This document shows, in pieces, positions 26,337 to 33,890 of a stretch of 59,631 bases of DNA; within the stretch, counting starts at the first letter, position 1, and the number at the start of each line of letters is the position of its first letter. Location: assembly GCF_008369105.1 (NCBI RefSeq), contig NZ_VINQ01000001.1:580066-639696 (forward strand). Reading direction: 5' to 3'. The notes beneath the pieces are model-generated. The model did not search any database, was not told the DNA's origin, and saw only the letters and a program-made list of their open reading frames with translations. The translations under genes were made by a program, and so were the position numbers. The stretch is from Aquicoccus porphyridii. Lineage in GTDB: Bacteria; Pseudomonadota; Alphaproteobacteria; Rhodobacterales; Rhodobacteraceae.

Positions 26337-27110
26337 ATGCCCGCCCCCCTCAACCGTTTCAAGGCCGCCCTGAAAGAGGGCAAGATGCAATATGGCTGCT
26401 GGGCCAGCTTCGCCGACCCTTATGCCACGGAAATGCTGGCCAGCGCCGAATTCGACTGGCTGGTGATCGACGGTGAACACGCACCCAACGATCTGCAAAC
26501 CATTTCGCAACAGGTCCAGGTGCTGCAACACGAACATTCCGAGGCGGTCGTGCGCATCCCCATCGGGCGCGACTGGATCATCAAGCAGGTGCTCGACACC
26601 GGATGCCAGACGATCCTCGTGCCGCTCGTGGAAACCGGTGAACAGGCCGCGGAGCTGGCCCGCGCCATGCGCTACCCGCCGCAGGGCAATCGCGGCATGG
26701 GCGGCGCCGGTGCCCGGGCCACCCGTTTCGGGGCAATCCGCGATTACGTTTCCACCGCCAACGATCAGGTCTGCCTGCTGGTGCAGGTCGAAACCGTGAA
26801 GGGACTCGAAAACCTCGACTCGATTCTCCAGGTCGAGGGAGTCGATGGCGTTTTCATCGGCCCGGCCGATCTTTCGGCTGACATGGGCCACCCGGGCGAT
26901 TCCGGTGCCCCCGAAGTGAAGGAAGCGATCCGCGACGCCCTCGGCCGCATCAACGCCTCTGACAAGGCGGCGGGAATCCTGGCCGTCGATGACACGGTGG
27001 CGCAGCAATATGCCGAATGGGGGGCACAGTTCCTCGCCGTGGGCATCGACGTGCTGATGCTGGTGAGCCGCGCGCGCAAGACCATCGCCCGCTGGCGCGA
27101 AAGGGACTGA
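26337..27110 (+). CDS. HpcH/HpaI-family class II aldolase
   Basis: The 257-residue aldolase starts three bases after the decarboxylase stop. It has the HpaI pattern: QYGCWASFADPYATEMLA, DWLVIDGEHAPND with the active-site His, VVRIPIGRDWIIKQVLDTG with the catalytic Arg, LLVQVETVKGLENL with a metal Glu, and GVFIGPADLSADMGHPG with the metal Asp. Such enzymes split 2-keto-4-hydroxy acids into pyruvate (or a 2-oxo acid) and an aldehyde. No other 4-hydroxyphenylacetate meta-cleavage genes are present, so a narrower substrate is likely. Confidence 0.92.
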   Translation: MPAPLNRFKAALKEGKMQYGCWASFADPYATEMLASAEFDWLVIDGEHAPNDLQTISQQVQVLQHEHSEAVVRIPIGRDWIIKQVLDTGCQTILVPLVETGEQAAELARAMRYPPQGNRGMGGAGARATRFGAIRDYVSTANDQVCLLVQVETVKGLENLDSILQVEGVDGVFIGPADLSADMGHPGDSGAPEVKEAIRDALGRINASDKAAGILAVDDTVAQQYAEWGAQFLAVGIDVLMLVSRARKTIARWRERD

Positions 27111-27120
27111 GGGCGCACGC

Positions 27121-27143
27121 TGCGTTAACCACTTGCGTTAACC
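27121..27143. repeat. Direct repeat TGCGTTAACC x2
   Basis: TGCGTTAACC occurs at 27121-27130 and 27134-27143 (13-bp period), followed by CCCGGCAGCCG-type GC repeats. It lies between the aldolase gene and the GntR gene, and a further CGCGTTAACC lies near 27.23 kb. The TTAA spacing (9 bp) does not match a CtrA site. Confidence 0.4.
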
Positions 27144-27313
27144 TTTTGGCAAGCATTACCCGGCAGCCGCGTGGCAGCCGGGCGGTGTACGCATATCACC
27201 CCGCCGGTCTTGCGCCGAAAAATCGCGTTAACCCCACCGTGCGCACCCCTTCCCTAAATATACGCAAAACCCTAGACTGGGGAAAATTTTGCGCGCAAAG
27301 GGTCAGATTTTCC

Positions 27314-27964
27314 ATGGCAGGCCAGACCGAGACCATCATCGCCGCCGTTCTCGCGGATATCGACGCAGGCCGTCTCAACCCCGGCGATTCGATCGACGAA
27401 CAGATGCTGATCGACGCCCACGGCGTCTCGCGCACCCCCGTCCGCGAGGCGATGATCCAGCTTGAAACCGCGGGGTTGATCACCCGCCACCCGCGCAAGG
27501 GCGCTACCGTCTTTCGCCCCACGCTCGAGGAATTCCTCGCCATTCTCGAGGTCCATGCCAAGCTCGAGGGACAGGCCGCGGGGCTCGCGGCGCGGCGGCT
27601 GTCGAAATCCCATGCACGCGCGCTCGAAGCCGCCACCGCCGCCTGCGAAGCCCACGCCGCCACCCATGGCGATGCAGAGCCCGATCTCTATTATCAACTC
27701 AATCTCGACTTTCACCGCAGCGTGGCAGAGGCGGCGGGAAACCCGTTCCTGCTCGACATGATCAAGACCAACGCGCGCAAGCTGATGGCCTATTACCGGG
27801 CGCGCTATCATTACGCGGGGGTGATCGGCACGTCGGCGCGCGAACATCGCGAGATTGCCACCCTGATCGCCGATCGCCGCGCCGCCGAGGCCGAAGCGGC
27901 CATGGCCCGCCATGTCAGTTTCGATCATGTGACAGCCATGGACCTGCTTGCCGCGCTTGCATGA
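27314..27964 (+). CDS. GntR-family regulator, FCD subfamily
   Basis: The 216-residue regulator has a winged helix with LIDAHGVSRTPVREAMIQLETAGLI at about residues 35-60. An FCD helical domain follows, with metal-type residues in YQLNLDFHRSVAEAAGNPF (Asp/His). The ATG at 27314 lacks a strong ribosome site but gives the normal family length. It sits 203 bp after the aldolase gene with its own AT-rich promoter region, and it ends 3 bp before the converging amidotransferase stop. It probably controls the decarboxylase-aldolase pair. Confidence 0.88.
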   Translation: MAGQTETIIAAVLADIDAGRLNPGDSIDEQMLIDAHGVSRTPVREAMIQLETAGLITRHPRKGATVFRPTLEEFLAILEVHAKLEGQAAGLAARRLSKSHARALEAATAACEAHAATHGDAEPDLYYQLNLDFHRSVAEAAGNPFLLDMIKTNARKLMAYYRARYHYAGVIGTSAREHREIATLIADRRAAEAEAAMARHVSFDHVTAMDLLAALA

Positions 27965-27967
27965 AGA

Positions 27968-28663
27968 TTACGCGATATCCGATTGCTTATGCTCTAGAAA
28001 TCGCGCGATCCACTCCGCCGTTTCGGCCATGTCGGGCGATGTACCCAGTGACGCATGCGCCCGGGCCGTGATCTCGGGGCCAAGCTCGTCGGCCAGCTCC
28101 TCGATCAGGGCGGCCACGAATTCCGGTTCCATCTCGGGGTGGTACTGTGTCGTCATCACGCCATCGCCGACCACGAATCCCGCTATTGGACAGCCCGGGC
28201 CGGTGGCGATCACCTCCGCCCCTTCGGGCAGTTGCAAGACCTGTTCGGAATGGCTGGCATAGATCGGCATTGTCCGCCCGTCGGTGAATGTCACCTCGAC
28301 CTGTCCGAAGACCCAGCCGCCCGGGTTCGCCCCCACCGTGCCGCCAAGTGCGGTGGCGATCACCTGGTGCCCGAAACAAGCCCCGAAAAGCGGGATGCCC
28401 GCCGCGATGATCTCGCGCACCAATGCCTCGAGCCGCGCCACCCAATCGGCGCCGGAATTGACCGAGGCGGGCGAGCCGGTGATCATCACCCCGTCGACCC
28501 TGGCGAGGGTTTCGGGGAACACCCCGTCCTTGACCGGGTAGACCACAAACTCCCATCCGGGCCGCACACGCCGCATCATCGCCGGAAATTTCTCGCCATC
28601 CATGGGCCAGCGATGGGCAAAATCGCTCTCGTCGGTGTTGGTCATCAGGATCGCGATGCGCAT
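27968..28663 (-). CDS. Class I glutamine amidotransferase-like hydrolase
   Basis: The 231-residue protein has the complete class-I amidotransferase triad: nucleophile in FGACFGHQ near residue 95, and His-Glu in QYHPEME near residue 180. The domain stands alone, as in GMP-synthase-like or gamma-glutamyl hydrolase members. The ATG at 28663 is supported by AAAGGAAA seven bases upstream. It is divergent (84 bp apart) from a P450 / glutamine-synthetase-like / ferredoxin operon. By analogy with aniline and isopropylamine degradation, it could hydrolyse a gamma-glutamyl amide after oxidation. The biochemical role is inferred from neighbours. Confidence 0.88.
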   Translation of the reverse strand: MRIAILMTNTDESDFAHRWPMDGEKFPAMMRRVRPGWEFVVYPVKDGVFPETLARVDGVMITGSPASVNSGADWVARLEALVREIIAAGIPLFGACFGHQVIATALGGTVGANPGGWVFGQVEVTFTDGRTMPIYASHSEQVLQLPEGAEVIATGPGCPIAGFVVGDGVMTTQYHPEMEPEFVAALIEELADELGPEITARAHASLGTSPDMAETAEWIARFLEHKQSDIA

Positions 28664-28675
28664 GGCGGATTTCCT

Positions 28676-28705
28676 TTGCATATTTACTGCATTTTACAAT
28701 ATACT
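28676..28705 (+). promoter_or_regulatory. Possible sigma70-type promoter for P450 operon
   Basis: TTGCAT (28676-28681) and TATACT (28700-28705) are 18 bp apart in an AT-rich patch about 43 bp before the P450 GTG. This AT-rich patch stands out from the surrounding GC-rich DNA and is shared with the divergent amidotransferase gene. Confidence 0.35.
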
Positions 28706-28747
28706 TAACAGGTCAACAACACGAATCCATTGCGGGAGGTGCCGAAC

Positions 28748-30007
28748 GTGACCATCTGGACCCCGACCGATGACGGCCATGCCGACCTCACCAGCCACGA
28801 CAGCTTTGCCAAGGGCGCGCCGCACAACACCTTTGCCCGCCTACGCCGCGACGATCCCGCGCACTGGACCACCTATGACCAGGGCGAGGATTTCTGGTCG
28901 ATCACCCGCAATGCCGACATCACCGAGATGAACCGCAACACGGCCGTGTTTTCCTCGGCCCGTGGCATCCGGATGGAGGATCAGAGCTACGAGGAATACC
29001 TCGCCCGGCGCACGTTCCAGGAGACCGATCCGCCCGAACACATGATGACCCGCATCAAGGTGGCCAAGGCGTTTTCCAAACCCGTGATCGCACAATTCGA
29101 AGAGGATATCCGCAAACTTTGTGACGAAATCCTTGACGAAGCGCTCGCCCAGGACAGCTTTGACGCAACGAAAGAGATCGCCCGACAACTGCCGATGCGG
29201 ATGCTGGGCCGCATTCTCGGCCTGCCCGACGAAGACCTGCCATGGCTGGTGGAAAAGGGTGACGCGCTGATCGCCAACACCGACCCGGATTTCACCGATC
29301 ATGTCCTCGACCAGATGATGACGGACGAGTTTCGCATGATGCCGTTCAACTCGCCCGCCGGGGCGGAACTCTTTCAATATGCAAAGAAACTCATGGCCGA
29401 CAAGGACGCCTCGGGCGACACTTCGGGTGTGCTGCACATGATCCGCCAGCCCGCCAGGGATGGCAGCGTGATCACCGAAGAGGAGTTTCGCAACTTCTTC
29501 TGCCTGCTCGTTGCCGCGGGCAACGACACCACACGCTATTCCATCGCCGCGGGCATCCAGGCCATGTGCCATCAGCCCGAACTCATCGAACAGATGCAGG
29601 CGGGCGGCGACATCTGGGACACCGCGCCCGACGAGATCATCCGCTGGGCCACGCCCGCGATATATTTCCGCCGCACCGCGATGCAGGATTACGAGTTGCA
29701 CGGCAAGACGATCCGCGAAGGCGACAAGGTGCTGTTCTGGTGGGCCTCGGCCAATCGCGACGAGGCCACGTTCGACGACCCGTTCCGCGTCGATCTGTTT
29801 CGCAGCCCCAACAAGCACCTGAGCTTCGGCCAGGGGGGCCCGCATGTCTGTCTTGGCATGTGGCTGGCGCGGCTCGAAGTGCGGGTGCTGTTCCAGGAAC
29901 TGGCCAAACGCATCAAATCGGTTCAGGCTGACGGCGATCACGAATTCCTGCGCTCGAATTTCGTGGGCGGGATCAAGAAACTGCCGGTGCGGATCACACG
30001 CGCGTAA
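28748..30007 (+). CDS. Cytochrome P450 (bacterial class I)
   Basis: The 419-residue soluble P450 has the oxygen-activation helix LVAAGNDTTRYS, the ExxR pair in DEIIRW, and the heme loop FGQGGPHVCLG with Cys about residue 368. It needs electrons from a 2Fe-2S ferredoxin, which is encoded two genes downstream; no ferredoxin reductase is adjacent. The GTG at 28748 is chosen because GGGAGG lies eight bases upstream. It is the first gene of a three-gene operon with a glutamine-synthetase-like enzyme. The substrate may be a gamma-glutamylated amine (inference). Confidence 0.93.
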   Translation: MTIWTPTDDGHADLTSHDSFAKGAPHNTFARLRRDDPAHWTTYDQGEDFWSITRNADITEMNRNTAVFSSARGIRMEDQSYEEYLARRTFQETDPPEHMMTRIKVAKAFSKPVIAQFEEDIRKLCDEILDEALAQDSFDATKEIARQLPMRMLGRILGLPDEDLPWLVEKGDALIANTDPDFTDHVLDQMMTDEFRMMPFNSPAGAELFQYAKKLMADKDASGDTSGVLHMIRQPARDGSVITEEEFRNFFCLLVAAGNDTTRYSIAAGIQAMCHQPELIEQMQAGGDIWDTAPDEIIRWATPAIYFRRTAMQDYELHGKTIREGDKVLFWWASANRDEATFDDPFRVDLFRSPNKHLSFGQGGPHVCLGMWLARLEVRVLFQELAKRIKSVQADGDHEFLRSNFVGGIKKLPVRITRA

Positions 30008-30034
30008 AAGGGCAGACCATACGGGGAGACCACC

Positions 30035-31324
30035 ATGCAAGACCGCCTGCGCGCGATATTCTGCGACCATCTTTCGATCGTCCGGGGCAAATACCTGCCC
30101 CATTCCAAGATCGCCGACTCCGGCACGCGGTTCTGCCGCTCGACCTTTGGCGTGCATTACGACAAGGATCTGCTCGACGCGCCGGGCGCGATGATGATGC
30201 AGGGCCTGCCCGACATGGAGCTGCGTTGGCGCCATGACGAGATCCGCGCAAGCTGGGACGAACGCACCCAGATCGTGATCGGCGATCTTTACGATGACGC
30301 GGGCGCGCCGCTGGGCCTGTGCCCGCGCGGGGCGTTGAAGCGGGCGGTGGGCGACTGGCGCAAACGCGGTCTCAATCCCAAGGTCGGGATCGAACTGGAA
30401 TGCTTTGCCCTGCAAGCCGATGACGAGGGCCGCCTTGCCCCCTATGACGCGCCCGGCGGCGTGGTCTATGGCACCGGGCCGATGACCGATCCGCTGCGCT
30501 TCAACGATGCGATCTGGGACATGGCCGAGCAGCTCGGTTTCAACCTCGAAATGATCACCGCCGAGTTCGACAGCCCGCAATTCGAATACGTGCTGACCTT
30601 TGACGATGCGGTGAAGGCGGTGGATGATATCGTGCTTTTCCGCCTGATGGCGCGCGAGATCGCGCTTGAACACGGGATAATCCTCAGCTTCATGCCAAAG
30701 CCCATTGCCGAGGCCGGCGGATCGGGCATGCATGTCAACTTTTCCTTCACCGAAGAGGATGGTGGCAACGCGCTCTCGTCCGGTCCGCGTGGCGGGCCCG
30801 AGCATATGAACGACCTGGCGCGCGGCTGTCTTGCCGGTCTTCTGCATCATCACAAGGGTCTTGCCGGCCTCATCGCGCCCACCGCGAATTCCTATCAGCG
30901 GCTTCAGCCCGGATCGCTCTCGGGGTTCTGGCAGAACTGGGGCGGCGATCACCGCAACGTCACCACGCGCATTTCCTCCGAAGGGGGGGCCAAGGCGCGG
31001 CTTGAACATCGCATGGCCGATGCCAGCGCCAACCCCTATACGGCCACGGCGGCCGTGCTTCAGGCCGCGCGCCTCGGCGTCGAGAACGGCTATGACCTGC
31101 CCCCGATCGAGACCGGCGACGGGTTCGACAACACCGACGCCAAGGAAAGCACCGCCATCGACCTGCGCGGCGCCATTGCCGATCTCAAGGCCGACGGCGC
31201 GCTCTGCGCGGCGGTGGGGCCGCTTTTGTGCGACAACCACATCTACATGAAGGAGAAAGAGGTGAAGAAGACCAAGGATCTCGAAGGCGACGCGCTGCGC
31301 GATTTCTATGTCTATTTCGTCTGA
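30035..31324 (+). CDS. Glutamine synthetase-like enzyme (probable gamma-glutamyl-amine ligase)
   Basis: The 429-residue protein has the glutamine synthetase catalytic core: metal Glu in GIELECFAL, ITAEFDSPQFEY, the His loop GSGMHVNFS, PTANSYQRLQPG, and RLEHRMADASANPY. The loop usually reads GSGMHxH, but here the second His is Asn. The Glu-rich metal strand also differs from true GlnA, and the protein is shorter than GlnA (about 470). It is therefore more likely a specialised ligase joining glutamate to an amine using ATP. The placement between P450 and ferredoxin genes (27 bp and 15 bp gaps) strongly suggests one pathway. Confidence 0.88.
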   Translation: MQDRLRAIFCDHLSIVRGKYLPHSKIADSGTRFCRSTFGVHYDKDLLDAPGAMMMQGLPDMELRWRHDEIRASWDERTQIVIGDLYDDAGAPLGLCPRGALKRAVGDWRKRGLNPKVGIELECFALQADDEGRLAPYDAPGGVVYGTGPMTDPLRFNDAIWDMAEQLGFNLEMITAEFDSPQFEYVLTFDDAVKAVDDIVLFRLMAREIALEHGIILSFMPKPIAEAGGSGMHVNFSFTEEDGGNALSSGPRGGPEHMNDLARGCLAGLLHHHKGLAGLIAPTANSYQRLQPGSLSGFWQNWGGDHRNVTTRISSEGGAKARLEHRMADASANPYTATAAVLQAARLGVENGYDLPPIETGDGFDNTDAKESTAIDLRGAIADLKADGALCAAVGPLLCDNHIYMKEKEVKKTKDLEGDALRDFYVYFV

Positions 31325-31339
31325 CCAGAAGGAAGGTTC

Positions 31340-31654
31340 ATGAAAGTCACCTGGAAACTCCCCGATGGCGGCGAGAAGACCGCCCAAGTGGAAAACGGCA
31401 CCTCGATGATGCAGGCCGCCGTCGACAACAACGTGCCCGGCATCATCGGCGAATGCGGCGGCACGCTTTCCTGTGCGACCTGCCATGTCTATGTCGATGA
31501 TGCGTGGGCCGACCAAACGGGCGGTGCGGATGATTTCGAGGATGCGATGCTCGACGTGGCCGAGGCCGAGCGCCGCGCCACGTCGCGCCTCAGTTGCCAG
31601 ATCGAGGCCGACGACGCCCTCGACGGGCTGGTCCTGATCGTGCCACAGCCCTGA
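31340..31654 (+). CDS. 2Fe-2S ferredoxin (putidaredoxin type)
   Basis: The 104-residue ferredoxin has C-x5-C-x2-C in ECGGTLSCATC near residues 39-48 and a fourth Cys in RLSCQIEAD near residue 87, the adrenodoxin/putidaredoxin pattern. It most likely delivers electrons to the P450 of the same operon. AAGGAAGG precedes the ATG. It converges on the SLC13 gene with 8 bp between the two stops. The reductase partner must lie elsewhere. Confidence 0.93.
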   Translation: MKVTWKLPDGGEKTAQVENGTSMMQAAVDNNVPGIIGECGGTLSCATCHVYVDDAWADQTGGADDFEDAMLDVAEAERRATSRLSCQIEADDALDGLVLIVPQP

Positions 31655-31662
31655 GGCGCGGG

Positions 31663-33546
31663 TCAGTAAAGCAGGTTCAGCACCAACATCGACACGACGA
31701 GAAACAGCGCCGTCATCACCCCGCCCGAGCGCACGAAATCGGCCACCTTGTAGCCCGCAGGCCCCATGATCAGCGCATTGACCTGATGCGTGGGGATCAG
31801 GAAGGAATTCGAGGTCGAAATCGCCACGGTGAGCGCGAAAATCGCCGGATCGCCGCCCGCGGCAACGGCAATCGACACCGCAAGCGGCACCAGCAGCACC
31901 GTGGCCCCCACGTTCGACATCACCAGTGTGAACACCGTCGCCAGAACGGCCACGCCGACCTGAAGCGCCCAGACCGGCCAGCCATCCAGCAGCCGCAGCA
32001 CCTGATGCGCGATCCAGTCGGCGGTGCCGGTGGCCTGCACCGCGTGGCCGAGCGGAATGAGGCTCGCCAACAGGAACACTGTCTGCCAACTGACCGCCTC
32101 ATAGGCCTCGTCGATGCGCAGCACACGCGAGGCGATCATCCCCGCCGCCCCCACCAGAAGCGCAAGCGACAGCCGCACATCGGTGAAAATCACCAGGAAC
32201 AACGCCACGAGGAAAAAGAACAGCGCCCACCCGACCTTTTGCGGGCGCAGCTCCTCGCGCGGGAAATCCGATGTCACCACCACGAAATCGCGCCCCCGGG
32301 CCAGCCGTGCCAGAGCGTCCCAGGCGGTGAACACGGCCAGCGTGTCACCCTCCTGCAGGCGCACGTTCAGGATATCGTCGGCCTTGTGCTCATGCGTTTC
32401 AACAAGCGACAGCGTCTCGCCCTGCCGATGCACCGCCAGAAGCGACAGGCCATAGGTCCGCCGCAGCGCCAGTTCCAGCGGCGTCTTGCCGATCACCGCG
32501 CTGCCCGGCGGCACGACGACCTCGCCGACCCCGGTGACGGTAGGGGCGAAATCATCGGCAAAGACGTCGAGATCGGTCAGAACCTCAAGCCCATACCAGC
32601 CCGCCACCTCCTCGATCACCCGGCGGCGTCCCAGGATTGCCAGCCGACAGGGCGTCTGGATCTTTGTCGCCACCGGCGGCGTCATCCAGCGCCGCCCGCC
32701 ATGATAGGAGCCGATGATATAAAGGTTATGCGCGAGCATGATGTCGCGAAACTCCTGCCCCTCAAGCAGGTTTCCGGCCGGCACGACCACCTCGATGATG
32801 TCGGATTTGAGGCCATAGGTCGACTTGAGATACTCGCCCATCGCCTGCCCCGACGTGCGATCATCGCTGGTGCCGCGGCTGGGCAACACCCAGCGCCCGA
32901 AAACCATGAAATAGAGAACCCCGGTCGCCACGAGGGCAAGCCCCACGGGCGTCACCGAAAACAGGCCGAACCGCTCCATCTGCTGGGATGCGGGCAGGGT
33001 CTCGTTGGCACTGAGGATCAGGTCGTTCAGAAGGATCAGCGGCGACGAGCCGACAAGCGTCATCGTCCCGCCCAGAATCGCGCAAAACCCCATCGGCATC
33101 AGCAACCGCGACAGCGGCAGCCCGGTGCGCACCGAAATCCGGCTGACCACCGGCAGGAACAGCGCCGCCGCGCCCACGTTCTGCATGAAGGAGGAAATCA
33201 GCCCCACCGTGCCCGATATGATCGGGATGATCCGCGCCTCGGTCCGCCCGCCATAGCGCAGGATGACCGCCGCCACCTTGCTCATCAGCCCGGTCCGGTC
33301 GAGCCCCGCCCCGATGATCATCACCGCGATGATCGAGATCACCGCGTTCGACGAAAACCCCGCGAAAAGATGCCGCTCATCGGCCAGCCCGCCCAGCCCG
33401 GGAAACTGGCTCAGCACCCCCAGCAGCACCATCATCAGGATCGCGGTCACGTCGATGCGGAAAACCTCGGTCACGAATAACGTCACCGTCAGCGCCAGAA
33501 CCCCGAGCACGACCATCATCTCAACGGTCAGCACGATCGGATCCAT
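31663..33546 (-). CDS. SLC13-family (DASS) permease with two RCK_C domains
   Basis: The 627-residue inner-membrane protein has an N-terminal half with six or so helices and SFMQNVGAAALFLPVV. Two regulatory TrkA-C (RCK_C) modules then lie in the middle (about 215-390), with VVPAGNLLEGQEFRD and VVVPPGSAVIGKTPLELALRRTYGLSLLA (read in parts). A C-terminal half follows with VMSNVGATVLLVPLA and STSNSFLIPTHQVNALIMGP. The paired N-(V/N)-GA and S-N-S motifs are the sodium/anion sites of DASS transporters. The substrate is a sulfate- or dicarboxylate-like anion. No operon partner is seen; it sits between the P450 cassette and the dct locus. Confidence 0.9.
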   Translation of the reverse strand: MDPIVLTVEMMVVLGVLALTVTLFVTEVFRIDVTAILMMVLLGVLSQFPGLGGLADERHLFAGFSSNAVISIIAVMIIGAGLDRTGLMSKVAAVILRYGGRTEARIIPIISGTVGLISSFMQNVGAAALFLPVVSRISVRTGLPLSRLLMPMGFCAILGGTMTLVGSSPLILLNDLILSANETLPASQQMERFGLFSVTPVGLALVATGVLYFMVFGRWVLPSRGTSDDRTSGQAMGEYLKSTYGLKSDIIEVVVPAGNLLEGQEFRDIMLAHNLYIIGSYHGGRRWMTPPVATKIQTPCRLAILGRRRVIEEVAGWYGLEVLTDLDVFADDFAPTVTGVGEVVVPPGSAVIGKTPLELALRRTYGLSLLAVHRQGETLSLVETHEHKADDILNVRLQEGDTLAVFTAWDALARLARGRDFVVVTSDFPREELRPQKVGWALFFFLVALFLVIFTDVRLSLALLVGAAGMIASRVLRIDEAYEAVSWQTVFLLASLIPLGHAVQATGTADWIAHQVLRLLDGWPVWALQVGVAVLATVFTLVMSNVGATVLLVPLAVSIAVAAGGDPAIFALTVAISTSNSFLIPTHQVNALIMGPAGYKVADFVRSGGVMTALFLVVSMLVLNLLY

Positions 33547-33890
33547 CAGGCGCCCTCCCTCTCATTCACGGATCAGAATATGGTCTTGAGGCCTGACCGC
33601 AAAACAATTTCTTCCCGTTTTGTCGGAACCGCGACACAAAAAGGAAAGGCAGGTCCGGAACGCGCCACTTGCGACAGATGATGGTGCGCCCAGTATCGCG
33701 CAGGCAAGAAATTGGACAGCCAGAGGCAAGGCCCCCGCTATATTCGCGGCCAAATGAAAGCCGAGACCCACACGCTTCATCTTGCCCCAAATACTCCGGC
33801 CGGAGGCGGCCGGCGAGAGATACTGCGCGCCTGAAAGGCGCTCATTTTCGAAACGCTCGCTCAGACGCGCAAGATGATCACCGCCCCCCG
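33547..33890. other. Gene-free region containing a dispersed repeat
   Basis: These 344 bp lie between dctM's stop and the SLC13 start. No convincing gene was seen. The left part is the probable SLC13 promoter (leftward), with an AT-richer patch around 33590-33650. The right part holds the 33-bp repeat copy 2, just ahead of the CGGCCGGCGAG palindromic tract. Confidence 0.5.
33775..33807. repeat. Dispersed 33-bp repeat, copy 2
   Basis: Same 33-bp element as near 21.8 kb, with a single difference (CCGGCC for CCCGCC in the centre). It lies in non-coding DNA downstream of dctM on the opposite strand. Confidence 0.75.

Noticed and set aside
24750-27008. A 752-codon minus-strand frame opposite the decarboxylase and aldolase
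   Set aside because: Same reason: both plus-strand enzymes have complete active-site motifs, and the antisense frame has none.
27121-27143. CtrA binding site (TTAA-N7-TTAA) in the repeated GTTAACC motif
   Set aside because: The spacing between the TTAA boxes is 9 bp rather than 7, and the adjacent GntR gene is not an obvious cell-cycle target.
28841-32089. A very long open frame (over 1,000 codons) on the minus strand across P450, GS-like and ferredoxin genes
   Set aside because: It is antisense to three genes with complete catalytic motifs. Its translation is Arg/His/Gly-rich without domains, as expected from GC-biased third positions.
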